DNA of 64,000 nucleotides from Dissulfuribacter thermophilus (GCF_001687335.1 NZ_MAGO01000002.1:124001-188000), one strand, 5' to 3'; shown: positions 45,245 through 55,966, counted from the first letter of the stretch. Numbers and translations are program-made. The notes: generated by a model not told the origin, from the sequence alone.

Positions 45245-45493
45245 ATGGCGGGTATTTCCACTATAACTCAATCTCTTAACTCATTGACAAACCTTACAAA
45301 TAAAATTTACGACAGTCAGAAAAGGCTTCAGGAGACCTTCAGTCCAAAAGACCATACAAAGAACGAATCGACATTTGAACCATCAAAAGAAATAGTAGAA
45401 CAAATTTCACTGACAAGGGCATTTGAGGCAAACTTGAAGGTCATTGAGACAGAAAATGAAAGAATAGGCACTGTAATTGACATAAAAGTATAA
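45245..45493 (+). CDS. Small protein resembling a flagellar rod/hook C-terminal domain
   Basis: 82 residues starting MAGISTITQSLNSLTNL, with GGAGG upstream. The last ~35 residues (EIVEQISLTRAFEANLKVIE ... IGTVIDIKV) match the C-terminal helix motif of flagellar rod and hook proteins such as FlgC, FlgG and FlgE, normally the inner-core helix of the axial structure. There is no N-terminal rod domain. It may be an axial adaptor, a regulator or a relic; no other rod gene is near. Confidence 0.7.
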   Translation: MAGISTITQSLNSLTNLTNKIYDSQKRLQETFSPKDHTKNESTFEPSKEIVEQISLTRAFEANLKVIETENERIGTVIDIKV

Positions 45494-45514
45494 CTAATTT
45501 TCTCCACAACCCAA

Positions 45515-45545
45515 AAAGGCCGGCAGGATAAACCTACCGGCCTTT
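45515..45545. terminator. Bidirectional transcription terminator
   Basis: AAAGGCCGGCAGG (45515-45527) pairs with CCTACCGGCCTTT (45533-45545) with one mismatch and a five-base loop. A- and T-rich flanks on both sides suit termination of the rod-like gene and the convergent actP. Confidence 0.8.
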
Positions 45546-45570
45546 GATGTCTTTAAATTATATTCAACTG

Positions 45571-47349
45571 TTAATGATCTATAGCGGCTCCGGCACCCCT
45601 TGGAGTCCTAATGGAATCCACAAGATCCTGAATTTCTTTTGGAGGAGCCTTTGTTACCATTGAGACCAATATAGTTACTATGAAGTTAATGAGCATACCT
45701 ACAACACCGATACCTTCTGCACTGATGCCTAGGAACCACGGCTTCATTCCAAGGAACTTAACCTGGATAATATAGACAGCCGTGAACACTATTCCGGAAA
45801 TCATACCGCAGATAGCTCCCTCCCTGTTGGTCCTCTTCGAGAAAATACCGAGGATTATGATTGGGAAGAAGGATGAAGCCGCAAGACCGAATGCAAATGC
45901 CACGACCTGCGCCACGAATCCAGGAGGATTGATTCCAAAGTACCCTGCAATACACACCGCAACTGCGATCATGATACGGCCCACTAATAGTCTCTGCTTT
46001 TCAGAGGCCTTTCTATTGATCATACGGTAGTAGAGGTCATGAGATATGGATGAGGCGATGACTAGGAGCAATCCTGATGCAGTTGAAAGTGCTGCAGCAA
46101 GACCTCCAGCTGCCACGAAAGCAATAACCCAAGCGGGGAGATTTGCAATCTCCGGATTTGCAAGCACCATTATGTCTCTATCTATGTAGAGCTCGTTTGG
46201 ATTTGATGTGAGCTCATTTTTTACGAGGCGCTGTCCAAGAGGACCAGTACCCTCTGCAAATACTGGTTTACCCTTAAATGGTTTTCCTGCTCTATACTGA
46301 ATAATACCGTCTCCGTTTTTATCCACCCATGCTATAAGACCTGTCTTTTCCCAGTTTTTGAACCAAGAAGGAGCTTCCTGATAGGGCTTATTATTTAGGG
46401 TGTCTATCATGTTGTAACGAGCAAAGGCTGCCACTGCAGGAGCAGTTGTATAAAGAATTGCTATAAAGAGGAGTGCATAACCAGCGCTGAGCCTTGCAGC
46501 CTTGACACTGGGAACTGTATAGAACCTGATGATAACGTGAGGAAGACCAGCGGTACCGACCATAAGTGCCAGAGTAATACAAAATACGTCGAGCATAGAC
46601 TTTTGTCCCGGGCCAAATGCCGACGTATATTCAGCAAAACCAAGATCCCGGTTCAGTTGATCCAGGACTTCTAACAGATATTTGCCTGCATGTTGCCCTA
46701 CTTCTACGTGACTTCCAAGTCCGATCTGTGGTATTGGTGTGCCTGTAATCTTCATGGCAATTGCAATGGCAGGAATAAGGTAGGCAATAATCAGGACTGA
46801 GTACTGAGCCACCTGGGTCCAGGTAATGCCCTTCATTCCTCCAAGTCCGGCGTAGAAGAACACGATGACCATACCTATGAGGACGCCTGTATTAACGTCA
46901 ACTTCAAGGAAACGGCTGAAGACGATTCCAACACCGCGCATCTGGCCTGCAACATATGTGAGAGATACGAAAATAGCACATATTAAGGCCACTACGCGAG
47001 CTGCATTTGAATAATAACGGTCTCCAACAAAGTCTGGAACTGTAAATTTCCCAAATTTCCTAAGATAAGGTGCGAGCAATAGGGCTAAGAGCACATAACC
47101 ACCAGTCCATCCCATTAAGTAAATTGAACCAGTGTATCCCAAAAATGAGATGAGACCTGCCATTGAGATAAAAGATGCAGCACTCATCCAGTCAGCAGCA
47201 GTAGCCATTCCATTGGCAAGGGCTGGAACACCGCCTCCAGCTACGTAAAATCCCTTTGTATCTTTAACCCTCGATGCCCATGCAATAAATATGTATAGGC
47301 CAAAGGTCAAACCCACCATTATGTAAGTCCACGCTAATATTGACATCAT
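45571..47349 (-). CDS. ActP-type cation/acetate symporter
   Basis: 592-residue sodium/solute symporter with about 13 membrane helices. TAADWMSAASFISMAGLI and YVAGQMRGVGIVFSRFL are typical of acetate-type SSS proteins. A ~75-residue hydrophilic insertion (~320-395) includes DKNGDGIIQY, an EF-hand-like calcium loop. With the DUF4212 small subunit and acs it should take up acetate or another short carboxylate. AAGGAGGGG precedes the start. Confidence 0.88.
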   Translation of the reverse strand: MMSILAWTYIMVGLTFGLYIFIAWASRVKDTKGFYVAGGGVPALANGMATAADWMSAASFISMAGLISFLGYTGSIYLMGWTGGYVLLALLLAPYLRKFGKFTVPDFVGDRYYSNAARVVALICAIFVSLTYVAGQMRGVGIVFSRFLEVDVNTGVLIGMVIVFFYAGLGGMKGITWTQVAQYSVLIIAYLIPAIAIAMKITGTPIPQIGLGSHVEVGQHAGKYLLEVLDQLNRDLGFAEYTSAFGPGQKSMLDVFCITLALMVGTAGLPHVIIRFYTVPSVKAARLSAGYALLFIAILYTTAPAVAAFARYNMIDTLNNKPYQEAPSWFKNWEKTGLIAWVDKNGDGIIQYRAGKPFKGKPVFAEGTGPLGQRLVKNELTSNPNELYIDRDIMVLANPEIANLPAWVIAFVAAGGLAAALSTASGLLLVIASSISHDLYYRMINRKASEKQRLLVGRIMIAVAVCIAGYFGINPPGFVAQVVAFAFGLAASSFFPIIILGIFSKRTNREGAICGMISGIVFTAVYIIQVKFLGMKPWFLGISAEGIGVVGMLINFIVTILVSMVTKAPPKEIQDLVDSIRTPRGAGAAIDH

Positions 47350-47378
47350 TCCCCTCCTTCTCTCCTTAAGTCACTTTT

Positions 47379-47630
47379 TTACTCATGAACATCATAATCA
47401 CGGTCCAACTTATTCATGATCTTATAGTACACAAAGATTAAGACGACGAATACCAGTATTGATCCCTGCTGTGCAAACCAGAATCCCAACGGAAAGCCAC
47501 CGAGGTGAATGTTATTTAATGGCTTCACAAAGAAGATACCGCAAAAGTAGGAAACCACTGCCCAGATACACAACAGGACAGAAACTACGGAGATATTTTT
47601 CCTCCAGTATTCTTCAAGTCTATCTTTCAT
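47379..47630 (-). CDS. DUF4212 small subunit of the sodium/substrate symporter
   Basis: 83 residues with two membrane helices (VSVLLCIWAVVSYFCGIFFV and GSILVFVVLIFVYYKIM). HLGGFPLGFWFAQQGSI is the DUF4212 signature. Family members sit next to SSS symporters and are thought to be a second subunit. The start is the ATG at 47630, which follows AAAGGAGGG; an upstream ORF start is too close to that site. Confidence 0.88.
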   Translation of the reverse strand: MKDRLEEYWRKNISVVSVLLCIWAVVSYFCGIFFVKPLNNIHLGGFPLGFWFAQQGSILVFVVLIFVYYKIMNKLDRDYDVHE

Positions 47631-47696
47631 CTCTATCCCTCCTTTCAAAAATTTTGTACGAGGATAGTGGAATCAAATTTGAATGTCAATATGTCA

Positions 47697-48410
47697 CTAA
47701 AAAATCCACCTCCAACTCCTACCTGCCATATAGAGATCTTTCATGGTTTCAAATCCACCTGATCTCAATTTCTTAACCAAAAAAAGGAATAGATAGGCTG
47801 TTTGGTAGGCGTCTTCCAGGGCATCATGAGGTTCAAAATCCGGGAGTCCATATTCCTCAGATAGGTCTTCTAAATTGAAAGAAATTCTGTAATTAAATTT
47901 GTCATAATAATTTCCCCACTGCTCTTCTTTATATAACTGAGCAAGCTTCATAGTATCTATACACGGATTGTGAATAGTACCCCCAAGATATTGTTTTAAG
48001 GCCTTATTTAAAAATCTTACATCAAGGCCAACATAATGGCCAACCAAAAAACTTCCATGACAGAAGGAAACAAATTCAGGTAAAACCTCTTCAATGCTAT
48101 GGGCCTCGTTTAGAACATCTGGTGTTATCCTGTGAATCAAGGTGGCTGCCTTTGATGGAAGATTTTGGGGGCGAATGTAACAATGAAAGTTTTCTCCTGG
48201 GACAATTCTAAGATTTCGCACTTTGACAGCACCGATGCTGACTATTTCGTCCTTTCTTAAATTAAGACCAGTGAGTTCTGTATCAAAAACTGTAAATTCG
48301 TAATCTTTAATTGGCCTTGATTGATCAAACTCCAAAAAAAAACGCTGGTTTTCTACAAGAATAGGATGAACATCTTTTGTCCTGTGAAAGAGACGAAATA
48401 GACCAAACAT
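47697..48410 (-). CDS. DnaQ-like 3'-5' exonuclease
   Basis: 237 residues of the DEDDh superfamily: VFDTELTGLN (motif I, Asp-x-Glu), a GHYVGLDVRFLNKAL motif II with Asp, and EPHDALEDAYQTA with the His and Asp of motif III. In many proteobacteria this gene sits between actP and the DUF294 regulator, as here. Whether it degrades DNA, RNA or a nucleotide signal in that setting is unknown. Confidence 0.85.
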   Translation of the reverse strand: MFGLFRLFHRTKDVHPILVENQRFFLEFDQSRPIKDYEFTVFDTELTGLNLRKDEIVSIGAVKVRNLRIVPGENFHCYIRPQNLPSKAATLIHRITPDVLNEAHSIEEVLPEFVSFCHGSFLVGHYVGLDVRFLNKALKQYLGGTIHNPCIDTMKLAQLYKEEQWGNYYDKFNYRISFNLEDLSEEYGLPDFEPHDALEDAYQTAYLFLFLVKKLRSGGFETMKDLYMAGRSWRWIF

Positions 48411-48414
48411 TTAC

Positions 48415-50343
48415 TCACGATACTGGATAAAGTTCCTTTATGAAGGACTGAATCCTCCCAATAACGGAGAAGGCCTCCTTTAGCGTCTTTTTTTCTAGTT
48501 CTGTAAGATCTCCTGGATCTATAAAATTGTCAGGCTCTTTACCATCTTCAAGAAGCCTCATTTGATGAACAAGCCTGAGCTGCATCAAAAATTCATATGC
48601 ATCTTTTGACTCTAAAAATATATCTCTAGAAATGAAATCTTTTTCATAAAGTACTTGTAACCTCATAAGGGTATTGGTCTCTTTGATGCCATGTCTAAGA
48701 CTCATCAAACGAGCAAAATCCACGAATGGTACAATCCCACGTGTTTTTAGGTCCAGTCGATTCTTGTGTTCACCATCTTTTTCAACAATGAAATTCCTAA
48801 AAAAAGTAAGAGGAGGCCTTATTGCCAGACAGTCCCCTGCAAGTTGATATTGAAAAATAGAGTATTTTTGGGCCATTTTACTTAGGTGGTCTCTGAGAGA
48901 ACGGCCTAGGTGTAGGTCTCCAAAACCCGGCCTAAAGTCAAAAAATATAGTGGCGTTTCTTACTTCATCTGGCTCAGGTCTTTTTATCCATTCGTCAAAA
49001 TAGCCTTCCCACGTCCTATAGGGCTGGCACCACCGTGGATTCGAGGCCATGATGTCACCTGGACACCTTGGAAAACCACATTTTACTAGATGCTCAATGG
49101 CTTCTTTTCCAAAATTACGGAAATATTCTTGCGCCGCCTTTGAAAGTTCCTCGTCTGCCGGATCTTCATATATCAGGGCATTGTCCTGGTCTGTCCTAAA
49201 TGTCTGCTCCTTTCTCCCTTCACTGCCCATAAGCAGCCAGCAATAGTTGACTGGAGGCATTCCCATCTCATCCTGTAGAAGGGTGAGCAGTTTTTCCAAT
49301 ATCAGGTCGTTTAAAATAGTAATGACCCTAGTAATATTATTTGACCTAGCACCTTCATCTAGGAGATTTCTGATTATAAAGGGGACCTTTTGAGATATTG
49401 GATAAAGGTCCTCGATCCTCTGTTTGGATACGATCTCCCGGAAGATGTATAGAGGTGAGCTTCCCTGAAGCACCATTATATCGTGAGCAGTTACTACCCC
49501 TATGATCTCCCCTTCCTGTTCTATAGCCAGATGATGCACCTGTTCCTGCATCATGGTTAAAAGTGCGTCAAATGCAACGGTCATTGCAGAGACCTTTTTC
49601 ACAGGACTAGACATGATCTTTCGCACTGGCTCACTAAAACCAAGTCCTTTGGCAACCACTTTGGTCCTCAAATCCTTATCTGTGACAATCCCTGTGATAG
49701 CATCATCCTGTCCCCGTACCAGCAGGGAGCCAATGTGTTTCTCTGCCATTTTCTGAGCAGCAGTTTGGATGGATTCCCCCTGGCCTATTGTCTCTGGTTT
49801 CCTTTGAATGAGATCTTTTAACTGTACACTAAAGAGATAGAGTGTGCTTTCTGATTTAGGAGTAATTTTGTGTTTTCTAAGCTCTGAATAGGCCGTTCTA
49901 ATAAGCTTTTGAGAGAAACTCCTTAAAAAGAACTTTACAACCTTTGGGTACTTTTCCAGAAGCTCAAGAAACTTGTCTTTCTCTATTAGAAAACAAAAGG
50001 TATCCTCGACTGTCTCTACATTTAAATTGGCTTTTGAATTCTGTATGATGGGAAGAGCACCAATGTAGGACCCCTCCCCTCGGTAGTCTTTTAAAGTAAT
50101 ATCCCCTTCATCGTCTTTCAAATAGAGTTTGACCCCACCCTTTTGGATCAAATATAAGTGAGAGACTTCGGTTTCATCCTGTTTAAAAATGAGGGTACCT
50201 CTTGGGAAAAAGTCAATCACTATGTCTTTCGACAGTTCCTTAAGGGCCTCTTCAGGTAACTCATTAAAGGGATGAATCTTTTTTAAAAAATCAATGATGA
50301 CCTGTGGAGGGACGGAATGAGGATTTTTCTTGTTATAAACCAT
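48415..50343 (-). CDS. cNMP-binding/CBS/DUF294 nucleotidyltransferase-like regulator
   Basis: About 642 residues from the ATG at 50343 (AAGGGA upstream); a TTG 12 codons earlier is possible. Domains in order: a cyclic-nucleotide-binding fold (~30-140), a CBS pair (~190-310), the DUF294 nucleotidyltransferase-like domain with MGSEGRKEQTFRTDQDNALIY, and its C-terminal helical partner. The GSxGR...DxD pattern is like GlnD-type nucleotidyltransferases. In acs/actP clusters it is thought to be regulatory; the modified target is not known. Divergent from acs. Confidence 0.83.
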   Translation of the reverse strand: MVYNKKNPHSVPPQVIIDFLKKIHPFNELPEEALKELSKDIVIDFFPRGTLIFKQDETEVSHLYLIQKGGVKLYLKDDEGDITLKDYRGEGSYIGALPIIQNSKANLNVETVEDTFCFLIEKDKFLELLEKYPKVVKFFLRSFSQKLIRTAYSELRKHKITPKSESTLYLFSVQLKDLIQRKPETIGQGESIQTAAQKMAEKHIGSLLVRGQDDAITGIVTDKDLRTKVVAKGLGFSEPVRKIMSSPVKKVSAMTVAFDALLTMMQEQVHHLAIEQEGEIIGVVTAHDIMVLQGSSPLYIFREIVSKQRIEDLYPISQKVPFIIRNLLDEGARSNNITRVITILNDLILEKLLTLLQDEMGMPPVNYCWLLMGSEGRKEQTFRTDQDNALIYEDPADEELSKAAQEYFRNFGKEAIEHLVKCGFPRCPGDIMASNPRWCQPYRTWEGYFDEWIKRPEPDEVRNATIFFDFRPGFGDLHLGRSLRDHLSKMAQKYSIFQYQLAGDCLAIRPPLTFFRNFIVEKDGEHKNRLDLKTRGIVPFVDFARLMSLRHGIKETNTLMRLQVLYEKDFISRDIFLESKDAYEFLMQLRLVHQMRLLEDGKEPDNFIDPGDLTELEKKTLKEAFSVIGRIQSFIKELYPVS

Positions 50344-50453
50344 ACAAAAATCCCTTATTTTATCTAGATTAGTTGACAAAAAACATACTTCATAGTAGCT
50401 GTTTCTACAACCAAATTTACGTGATAATAATAACTTGATAAGGAGGTCCCGTC

Positions 50454-52448
50454 GTGTGTGCGAATGAAACCCAAATAGAAAGTTTGATGCAAGAAGAACG
50501 CTTGTTTAGGCCCTCTAGAAAGGACCAGATGAAGGCCCATGTGAAAAGTATGAAAGAATACAAGGCCTATTATAAAGAATCCATGGAAGATCCAGAGGGA
50601 TTCTGGGCTAGACGAGCTGAAGAACTCATCACATGGAACAAAAAATGGAGAAAGGTACTTCGCTGGGACTTTAATGATCCTAAAATTGAGTGGTTTATTG
50701 GAGGGAAGTTAAATGTTTCCTATAACTGCCTAGATAGACACCTAGAGAACGGGAGGAGGAACAAGGCAGCACTCATATGGCAGGGAGAGCCAGAAGAGGA
50801 CGTTAAAGTCTACACCTATCAGATGCTTCACACAGAAGTCTGTCGTTTTGCCAACGTCCTTAAAAAGCTGGGTGTCAAAAAAGGGGATAGGGTAAGTATT
50901 TATCTCCCAATGATACCAGAGCTTCCCATTGCAATGCTTGCATGTGCAAGGATTGGGGCTCCGCATAGCATAGTCTTTGCTGGCTTTAGCGCTTCAAGTC
51001 TTGAAAGCCGTATTCAGGATTGTAAGGCAAAGGTCCTTATCACTGCCGATGCAGTGTTGAGGTCCGGTAGGACAATTCCCCTCAAACCAAATGCTGACCA
51101 GGCCCTCAAGAACTGCCCCACCGTAGAAAAATGTGTCGTGGTAAAAAGGGCCGGTAATGAAATCAACATGGAAGAAGGTCGTGACCTTTGGTGGCATGAG
51201 TTGATGGCAGATGAAAGCATCAAGGATACCTGCGAACCAGAGATCATGGACGCCGAAGATATGCTCTTTATCTTGTACACCAGTGGAAGCACTGGCAAGC
51301 CCAAAGGCGTCATTCACACAACTGGAGGCTATCTGACCTATGCCGCCCATACAACACAGTGGGTTTTCGATCTTAAAGATGACGATGTCTACTGGTGTAC
51401 TGCAGATATTGGTTGGATCACAGGTCATACCTACATCGTATACGGTCCACTTGCCCTAGGTGGAACCTCCCTTATGTTCGAGGGTGTTCCAACATGGCCT
51501 GCGCCAGATCGCTTCTGGAAAATAGTTGAAAAATTCAAAGTCAATATCTTCTACACAGCCCCAACTGTCATTAGGGCACTTATGAGGGAAGGAGTCGAGT
51601 GGACCCAGAAACACGACCTCTCTACTCTTAGAATCCTTGGATCAGTAGGTGAACCAATCAACCCAGAGGCCTGGATGTGGTATCACGAAAATATTGGAAA
51701 GGGTAAACTCCCCATTGTAGACACGTGGTGGCAGACAGAGACAGGAGGTATCCTCATTGCTCCTCTCCCATATGCCACACCACTAAAACCCGGATCAGCT
51801 ACCCTGCCACTACCTGGTGTTGATGCAGCCATCGTTAGAAGCGACGGAACCCCAGCGAAAAAGAATGAAGGTGGCTACCTCGTAGTTAAAAGGCCATGGC
51901 CTGGAATGCTCAGAGGCGTCTTTGGTGACCCAGAGCGTTTCAAGAAACAGTACTTTGACAGATTCCCAGGGATGTATGAATCCGGTGACGGTGCAAGAAG
52001 GGATGAAGATGGATATTTCTGGATCATGGGTCGTCTTGATGACGTCATAAACGTCTCCGGCCACAGACTTGGAACAGCAGAAATAGAGTCTGCCCTTGTA
52101 TCACATCCGTCTGTGGCAGAGGCAGCAGTAGTTGGAATGCCTCATCCAGTAAAAGGCCAGACCATTTATGCATATGTCACCCTTAAGGCAGGCCTAGAAG
52201 AGAGCGATGACCTGAGAGCTGAGCTCAGAAATCACGTTAGAAAGATCATCGGTCCTATAGCATCACCTGAGTACATCCAGTTCGCAGTGGGGCTGCCCAA
52301 AACAAGGAGTGGTAAAATTATGAGGAGGATCTTAAGAAAGATCGTTGCAGGGGAGACTGAGGACTTTGGCGATACCTCAACCCTCGCCGATCCATCAGTA
52401 ATAGAAGACCTTATCAAAGGGAACAAAGAACTGACTGGAAACAAATAA
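50454..52448 (+). CDS. acs: Acetyl-coenzyme A synthetase
   Basis: 664 residues, the usual length. The adenylate-forming signature is [28 protein letters not shown] and [22 protein letters not shown] follow; the C-terminal [14 protein letters not shown] carries the catalytic Lys that is acetylated in regulated Acs. It activates acetate through acetyl-AMP. The start is GTG 50454, with AGGAGG seven bases before. With the divergent actP module it forms an acetate-use locus. Confidence 0.97.
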   Translation: MCANETQIESLMQEERLFRPSRKDQMKAHVKSMKEYKAYYKESMEDPEGFWARRAEELITWNKKWRKVLRWDFNDPKIEWFIGGKLNVSYNCLDRHLENGRRNKAALIWQGEPEEDVKVYTYQMLHTEVCRFANVLKKLGVKKGDRVSIYLPMIPELPIAMLACARIGAPHSIVFAGFSASSLESRIQDCKAKVLITADAVLRSGRTIPLKPNADQALKNCPTVEKCVVVKRAGNEINMEEGRDLWWHELMADESIKDTCEPEIMDAEDMLFILYTSGSTGKPKGVIHTTGGYLTYAAHTTQWVFDLKDDDVYWCTADIGWITGHTYIVYGPLALGGTSLMFEGVPTWPAPDRFWKIVEKFKVNIFYTAPTVIRALMREGVEWTQKHDLSTLRILGSVGEPINPEAWMWYHENIGKGKLPIVDTWWQTETGGILIAPLPYATPLKPGSATLPLPGVDAAIVRSDGTPAKKNEGGYLVVKRPWPGMLRGVFGDPERFKKQYFDRFPGMYESGDGARRDEDGYFWIMGRLDDVINVSGHRLGTAEIESALVSHPSVAEAAVVGMPHPVKGQTIYAYVTLKAGLEESDDLRAELRNHVRKIIGPIASPEYIQFAVGLPKTRSGKIMRRILRKIVAGETEDFGDTSTLADPSVIEDLIKGNKELTGNK

Positions 52449-52471
52449 TTAGAACTTAAATCCTCGAGGAG

Positions 52472-52505
52472 GGCTGGGAGGAAAAAATGATTTTTTCTCC
52501 CAGCC
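52472..52505 (+). terminator. Rho-independent terminator after acs
   Basis: GGCTGGGAG pairs with CTCCCAGCC (9 bp), and the inner A-run pairs with the inner T-run, giving a long hairpin 24 bases after the acs stop. It also lies 3' of the convergent radical SAM gene. Confidence 0.75.
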
Positions 52506-52546
52506 TCTTATTTCTGCCTCTTTAATTATCACGCATCTAGCAACCA

Positions 52547-55500
52547 TTAAAGAAACGATACACCTTTAAGGCCATATTTTTTACTGGGATATAGGCAGCA
52601 GGCCCTCTTAATACACTCCCTGTTCCTGTCATATTGAGTACATATGAGATCATGATCCGCCACGAGGTTTATATCAAGATATTTTTCAGAGAATCTCTTT
52701 GCCTCTTTAAGGGCAATATAGGATTCCCTTTGACAACACCTTGAGGCGACCCTTTCCCCTATCTTTAGGAGTACTTCTCCCACAATCTTCTGGACAATGG
52801 ACCTAGCTCGTGGACTCAACGGAGATGAGTCCAATAGGACTGAAAATGCCACTCCAACCCCTATAGCGGCCCCACAAGAGCCCATAAACCCACATGCTCC
52901 GCCTGGAACTTTAGAGCCCTTTTCAATGGCAGCCAAAATCTTTTCATCGCCAATATCGCCTCCGAGATTTTTATAGGTTGCGAGAATAATTCCCGGAACC
53001 ATGGCGTGATGTTCTGGACCATGCATTGGAAACCTTGGATTAGTCCTAATGCGCTTCATAAGACTTATCATGTCTGTTTCTGTCGTATTTATGGCGAGCT
53101 CTCTAATCACTTCAAGTGGTTCTTCTACATGACACGAGTCACAGCAAAAGTGTCCCTTAATACACCTTGTCTGGGTCTTGAAAACAGTCCCACAGATATC
53201 GCACTCTAGTTTGACAGGGGTATCCAAATAGACAATGGGAGCGCCACACAAAAGGCATCCGCTAGGTTGTTTTGGCCTGATTCGTTCCTTTGGCATTACC
53301 TGAGCCAGATTTGGACTAGAGCAACATGAACATGACCCGTCATCTAGCTGATTTAGGGCCTCGCCACTGTGAGGGTCAATCTTTAAAACCAGATCATCAG
53401 GAAGGTCTTCGGAAATATCATGGGAAATACCCTTTGTAGTTCCTTTTGTTAGTAAGGTACCATCCTTTAAAAAAAGGCCCTCGATAGGCCCTTTCAACAG
53501 GGCATTTATCTTCTTTTCTTTAGGCCGATCCTCTAAGGGCTTTTTGGCTTCGAAAGTAAGGCTGTAAAACCTGTGACCTGAGACCTCCCTATAGGGAAAT
53601 CGTTTTATTATCTTTGAATGCTCAAAGCCTAAATCCCTCAACATGGAAAAGAGATAGGACTGAACAAGGGCTCCTCCCAGACACTCGCCAACAAGGACCT
53701 TATTTCCCCGTATCCAAGGCATTGGTTCACACTCTGTCACCACGTCTGAGATAACTATTCTTCCTCCGGGCTTGAGACATCTAAAGGCCTCCTTTAAAAC
53801 TCTCCGCTTGTTCTTTGTAAGGTTTAAGACACAGTTGGATATAATGCAGTCCAAGGTCCCTGACTCTATGGGGATATCCTCCAAATGGGCCTTTATAAAA
53901 CTGATGTTGTCGTAACCAAGGCCTTTTACTATTGAGTGTTTCCCCTCATTAGCGACCTTTAACATTTCGTCAGTCATATCTAACCCTATCACCCTGCCTG
54001 ACGGACCAACCTTTTTTGCGGCAATTAGACACTCTACACCAGTACCGCATCCAAGGTCGCAAACGTATTCACCTGCCTGAAGCAGGGCATCCTCCACAGG
54101 ACTTCCGCATCCGTAAGACCTTTCAATATTCGCCTTGGGCACAAAATTTATCCCTTCTATCCCTGAAAGAGTAGGATTCTGGATCTTTTTGTCGGGTTCT
54201 TTCACTCGTCTTGAATAAAATTCCTGAACAAGCCCCCTCTGATCCCCTTGCCCCATAGAAAGTAGACAGTTTGAATGAAGAAAATTAACATCTTTAATTT
54301 CATGACATTCAAACGAAACATCACCCATCTTTAAGACAACTCCCATGTTATTCTCACGCTTTGGGAGTCCATTACACTCAAATTTGATAGCATATTGAAT
54401 CATTGCTTCATAAAATGGGGAGTTGGGATCAGGATTCAGTGAAAAGCCTTCATGATTTTTGAGGGGCTCAAGACAATGATCAATATCTCCTCCTCCTGTG
54501 AGGAAATGCCATGGATCCTCTCTCATCTCTTGGGAATCAATGAGGCTTAAGGACCTGATCTCCTCCAGTTTAGGGGAAGTTTTCCATATGTCCAAAAGGT
54601 CTTCGCCGCCTTTTAAAAGTTCTCCACACAGAAAACCAGGTCTGTCAACTGTTGCAGGGGTTGGCCAGACCTTTCCATCCGGTCCAACACACAGGGACTC
54701 CCATCCCGCACTTCCAAGATCATAACGAGTGCCAGGAGGAGAAAAGACTTGAGAGCGTATTGCATCGAGATTGTCCACCTCTATACCAAGGCAATCAGCC
54801 TCCTTGAGAAAAGAGGCGAAGTTTTCTATGAGCAATTCATCTTCAGAGACTGAGAGCCCAGTTCCTGCCCCCTGATCAAAATGCCAAAGGAGATGACACC
54901 CAGTAATCCCCAAATCCTTTAGTATATGAAGAGTCTCTTTTATATGATGGATAGTAATTTTATTTACGCTCATTGCGCAGGTAACAGAAAAGCCTCTTTC
55001 AATCAACGACTCTATTCCTGCCTTTGCCCTGTCAAAGCTCCCTTTCCCTCGAATAGAATCGTGAATATCTTTAGGCCCTTCTAAACTGACCTGAAAATGG
55101 ATCCTGTCTTTTTTCAAAAAAGAAAAATCTTTTAAAAGATCCTGGCAGAGAAGCCCATTTGTAAGTACTGCTATCTTTAAATTGGGGATATCCATGCAGT
55201 ACCTTAAGATGCTATCGAAATGGGGATAAAGGAAGGGTTCACCCCCTGTAAAACAGACTACATTAAGTCCGTGATCAATGGCCTTTTTTATGGCCTTTTT
55301 TACTGTATCCTCTTTTAATGTCCTATTTCTCGCCCTAAATTCAGAAAAAAGGCAATGTCTGCAGGAAAGATTGCACCTGTCCAAAAGGTGGAACCATAGC
55401 TCACGTAGGCCCTCTAGCCCCTTTCCTTTTCTACCTTCGTATGGAGAGACAGGTGGAATGGTAATCGACCCCAAAAAGTGCCGCGCCTCAAAAAAGGCCC

Positions 55501-55676
55501 GTTCTGGTCCAATGCTAAAATTGATAAGGCTCCTTACAATCTCTTTTTCACATAACTTTTGAATATCTTTTAAAATGGTATCTGCCCTTTCATTAACTAC
55601 AAACCAAAAAGGCACCTCAGGAAGTACGTAGGTCCTGTCCCCTACCCTCTTTAAAAAAAAGGTCTTGAATGGTCAT
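52547..55676 (-). CDS. Tri-domain protein: radical SAM + ArsM-like methyltransferase + DUF5714, with a T8 frameshift near the start
   Basis: The continuous frame from GTG 55615 gives 1022 residues. (1) A radical SAM domain has CX3CX2C (CNLSCRHC, Cys81/85/88), TGGEPFLYP and a SPASM/twitch-like tail. (2) A class I methyltransferase (~490-710) matches arsenite methyltransferases: SYGCGSP, CDLGCGTGVECLIAAKKVGP, LDMTDEML, SNCVLNL, GECLGGAL. (3) A Cys-rich linker (SCSCCSSPNLAQ) leads to DUF5714 (~790-1022), with two CxxC pairs, HHAMVPG and CGFMGSCGAAIGVG. Upstream of the GTG the frame still reads protein-like (KRVGDRTYVLPEV). An ATG at 55676 starts MTIQDLF in the next frame; removing one T from the T8 run (55653-55660) joins them. 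The chemistry may concern a thiol-bound metalloid or a radical-assisted methylation; that is inference. Confidence 0.82.
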
Positions 55677-55966
55677 ATTTGCCACAGGCTCCTTTTTAAA
55701 AAACTAAAAATTTTGTTTACGGCTCCATGGACCAAAAAATAATTGATTAAAATCTAACACTATACCATGCCACCAGAGCCACAATGTATAAATGTTCTAT
55801 TTCTCTATTTAGAACAAAAAAACTCTCTTCTAAAAGGCCTCTTCCTCAGTACAAAATGACAGGCTTTATAAGGCTAACCTATAGAAAAAAGAGAGCATTT
55901 TTTCTCAGACAAGAAATAGGGGGATGCTTAGAGCAAAAAGATTTGGCATGAATCTAGACCTTATTA

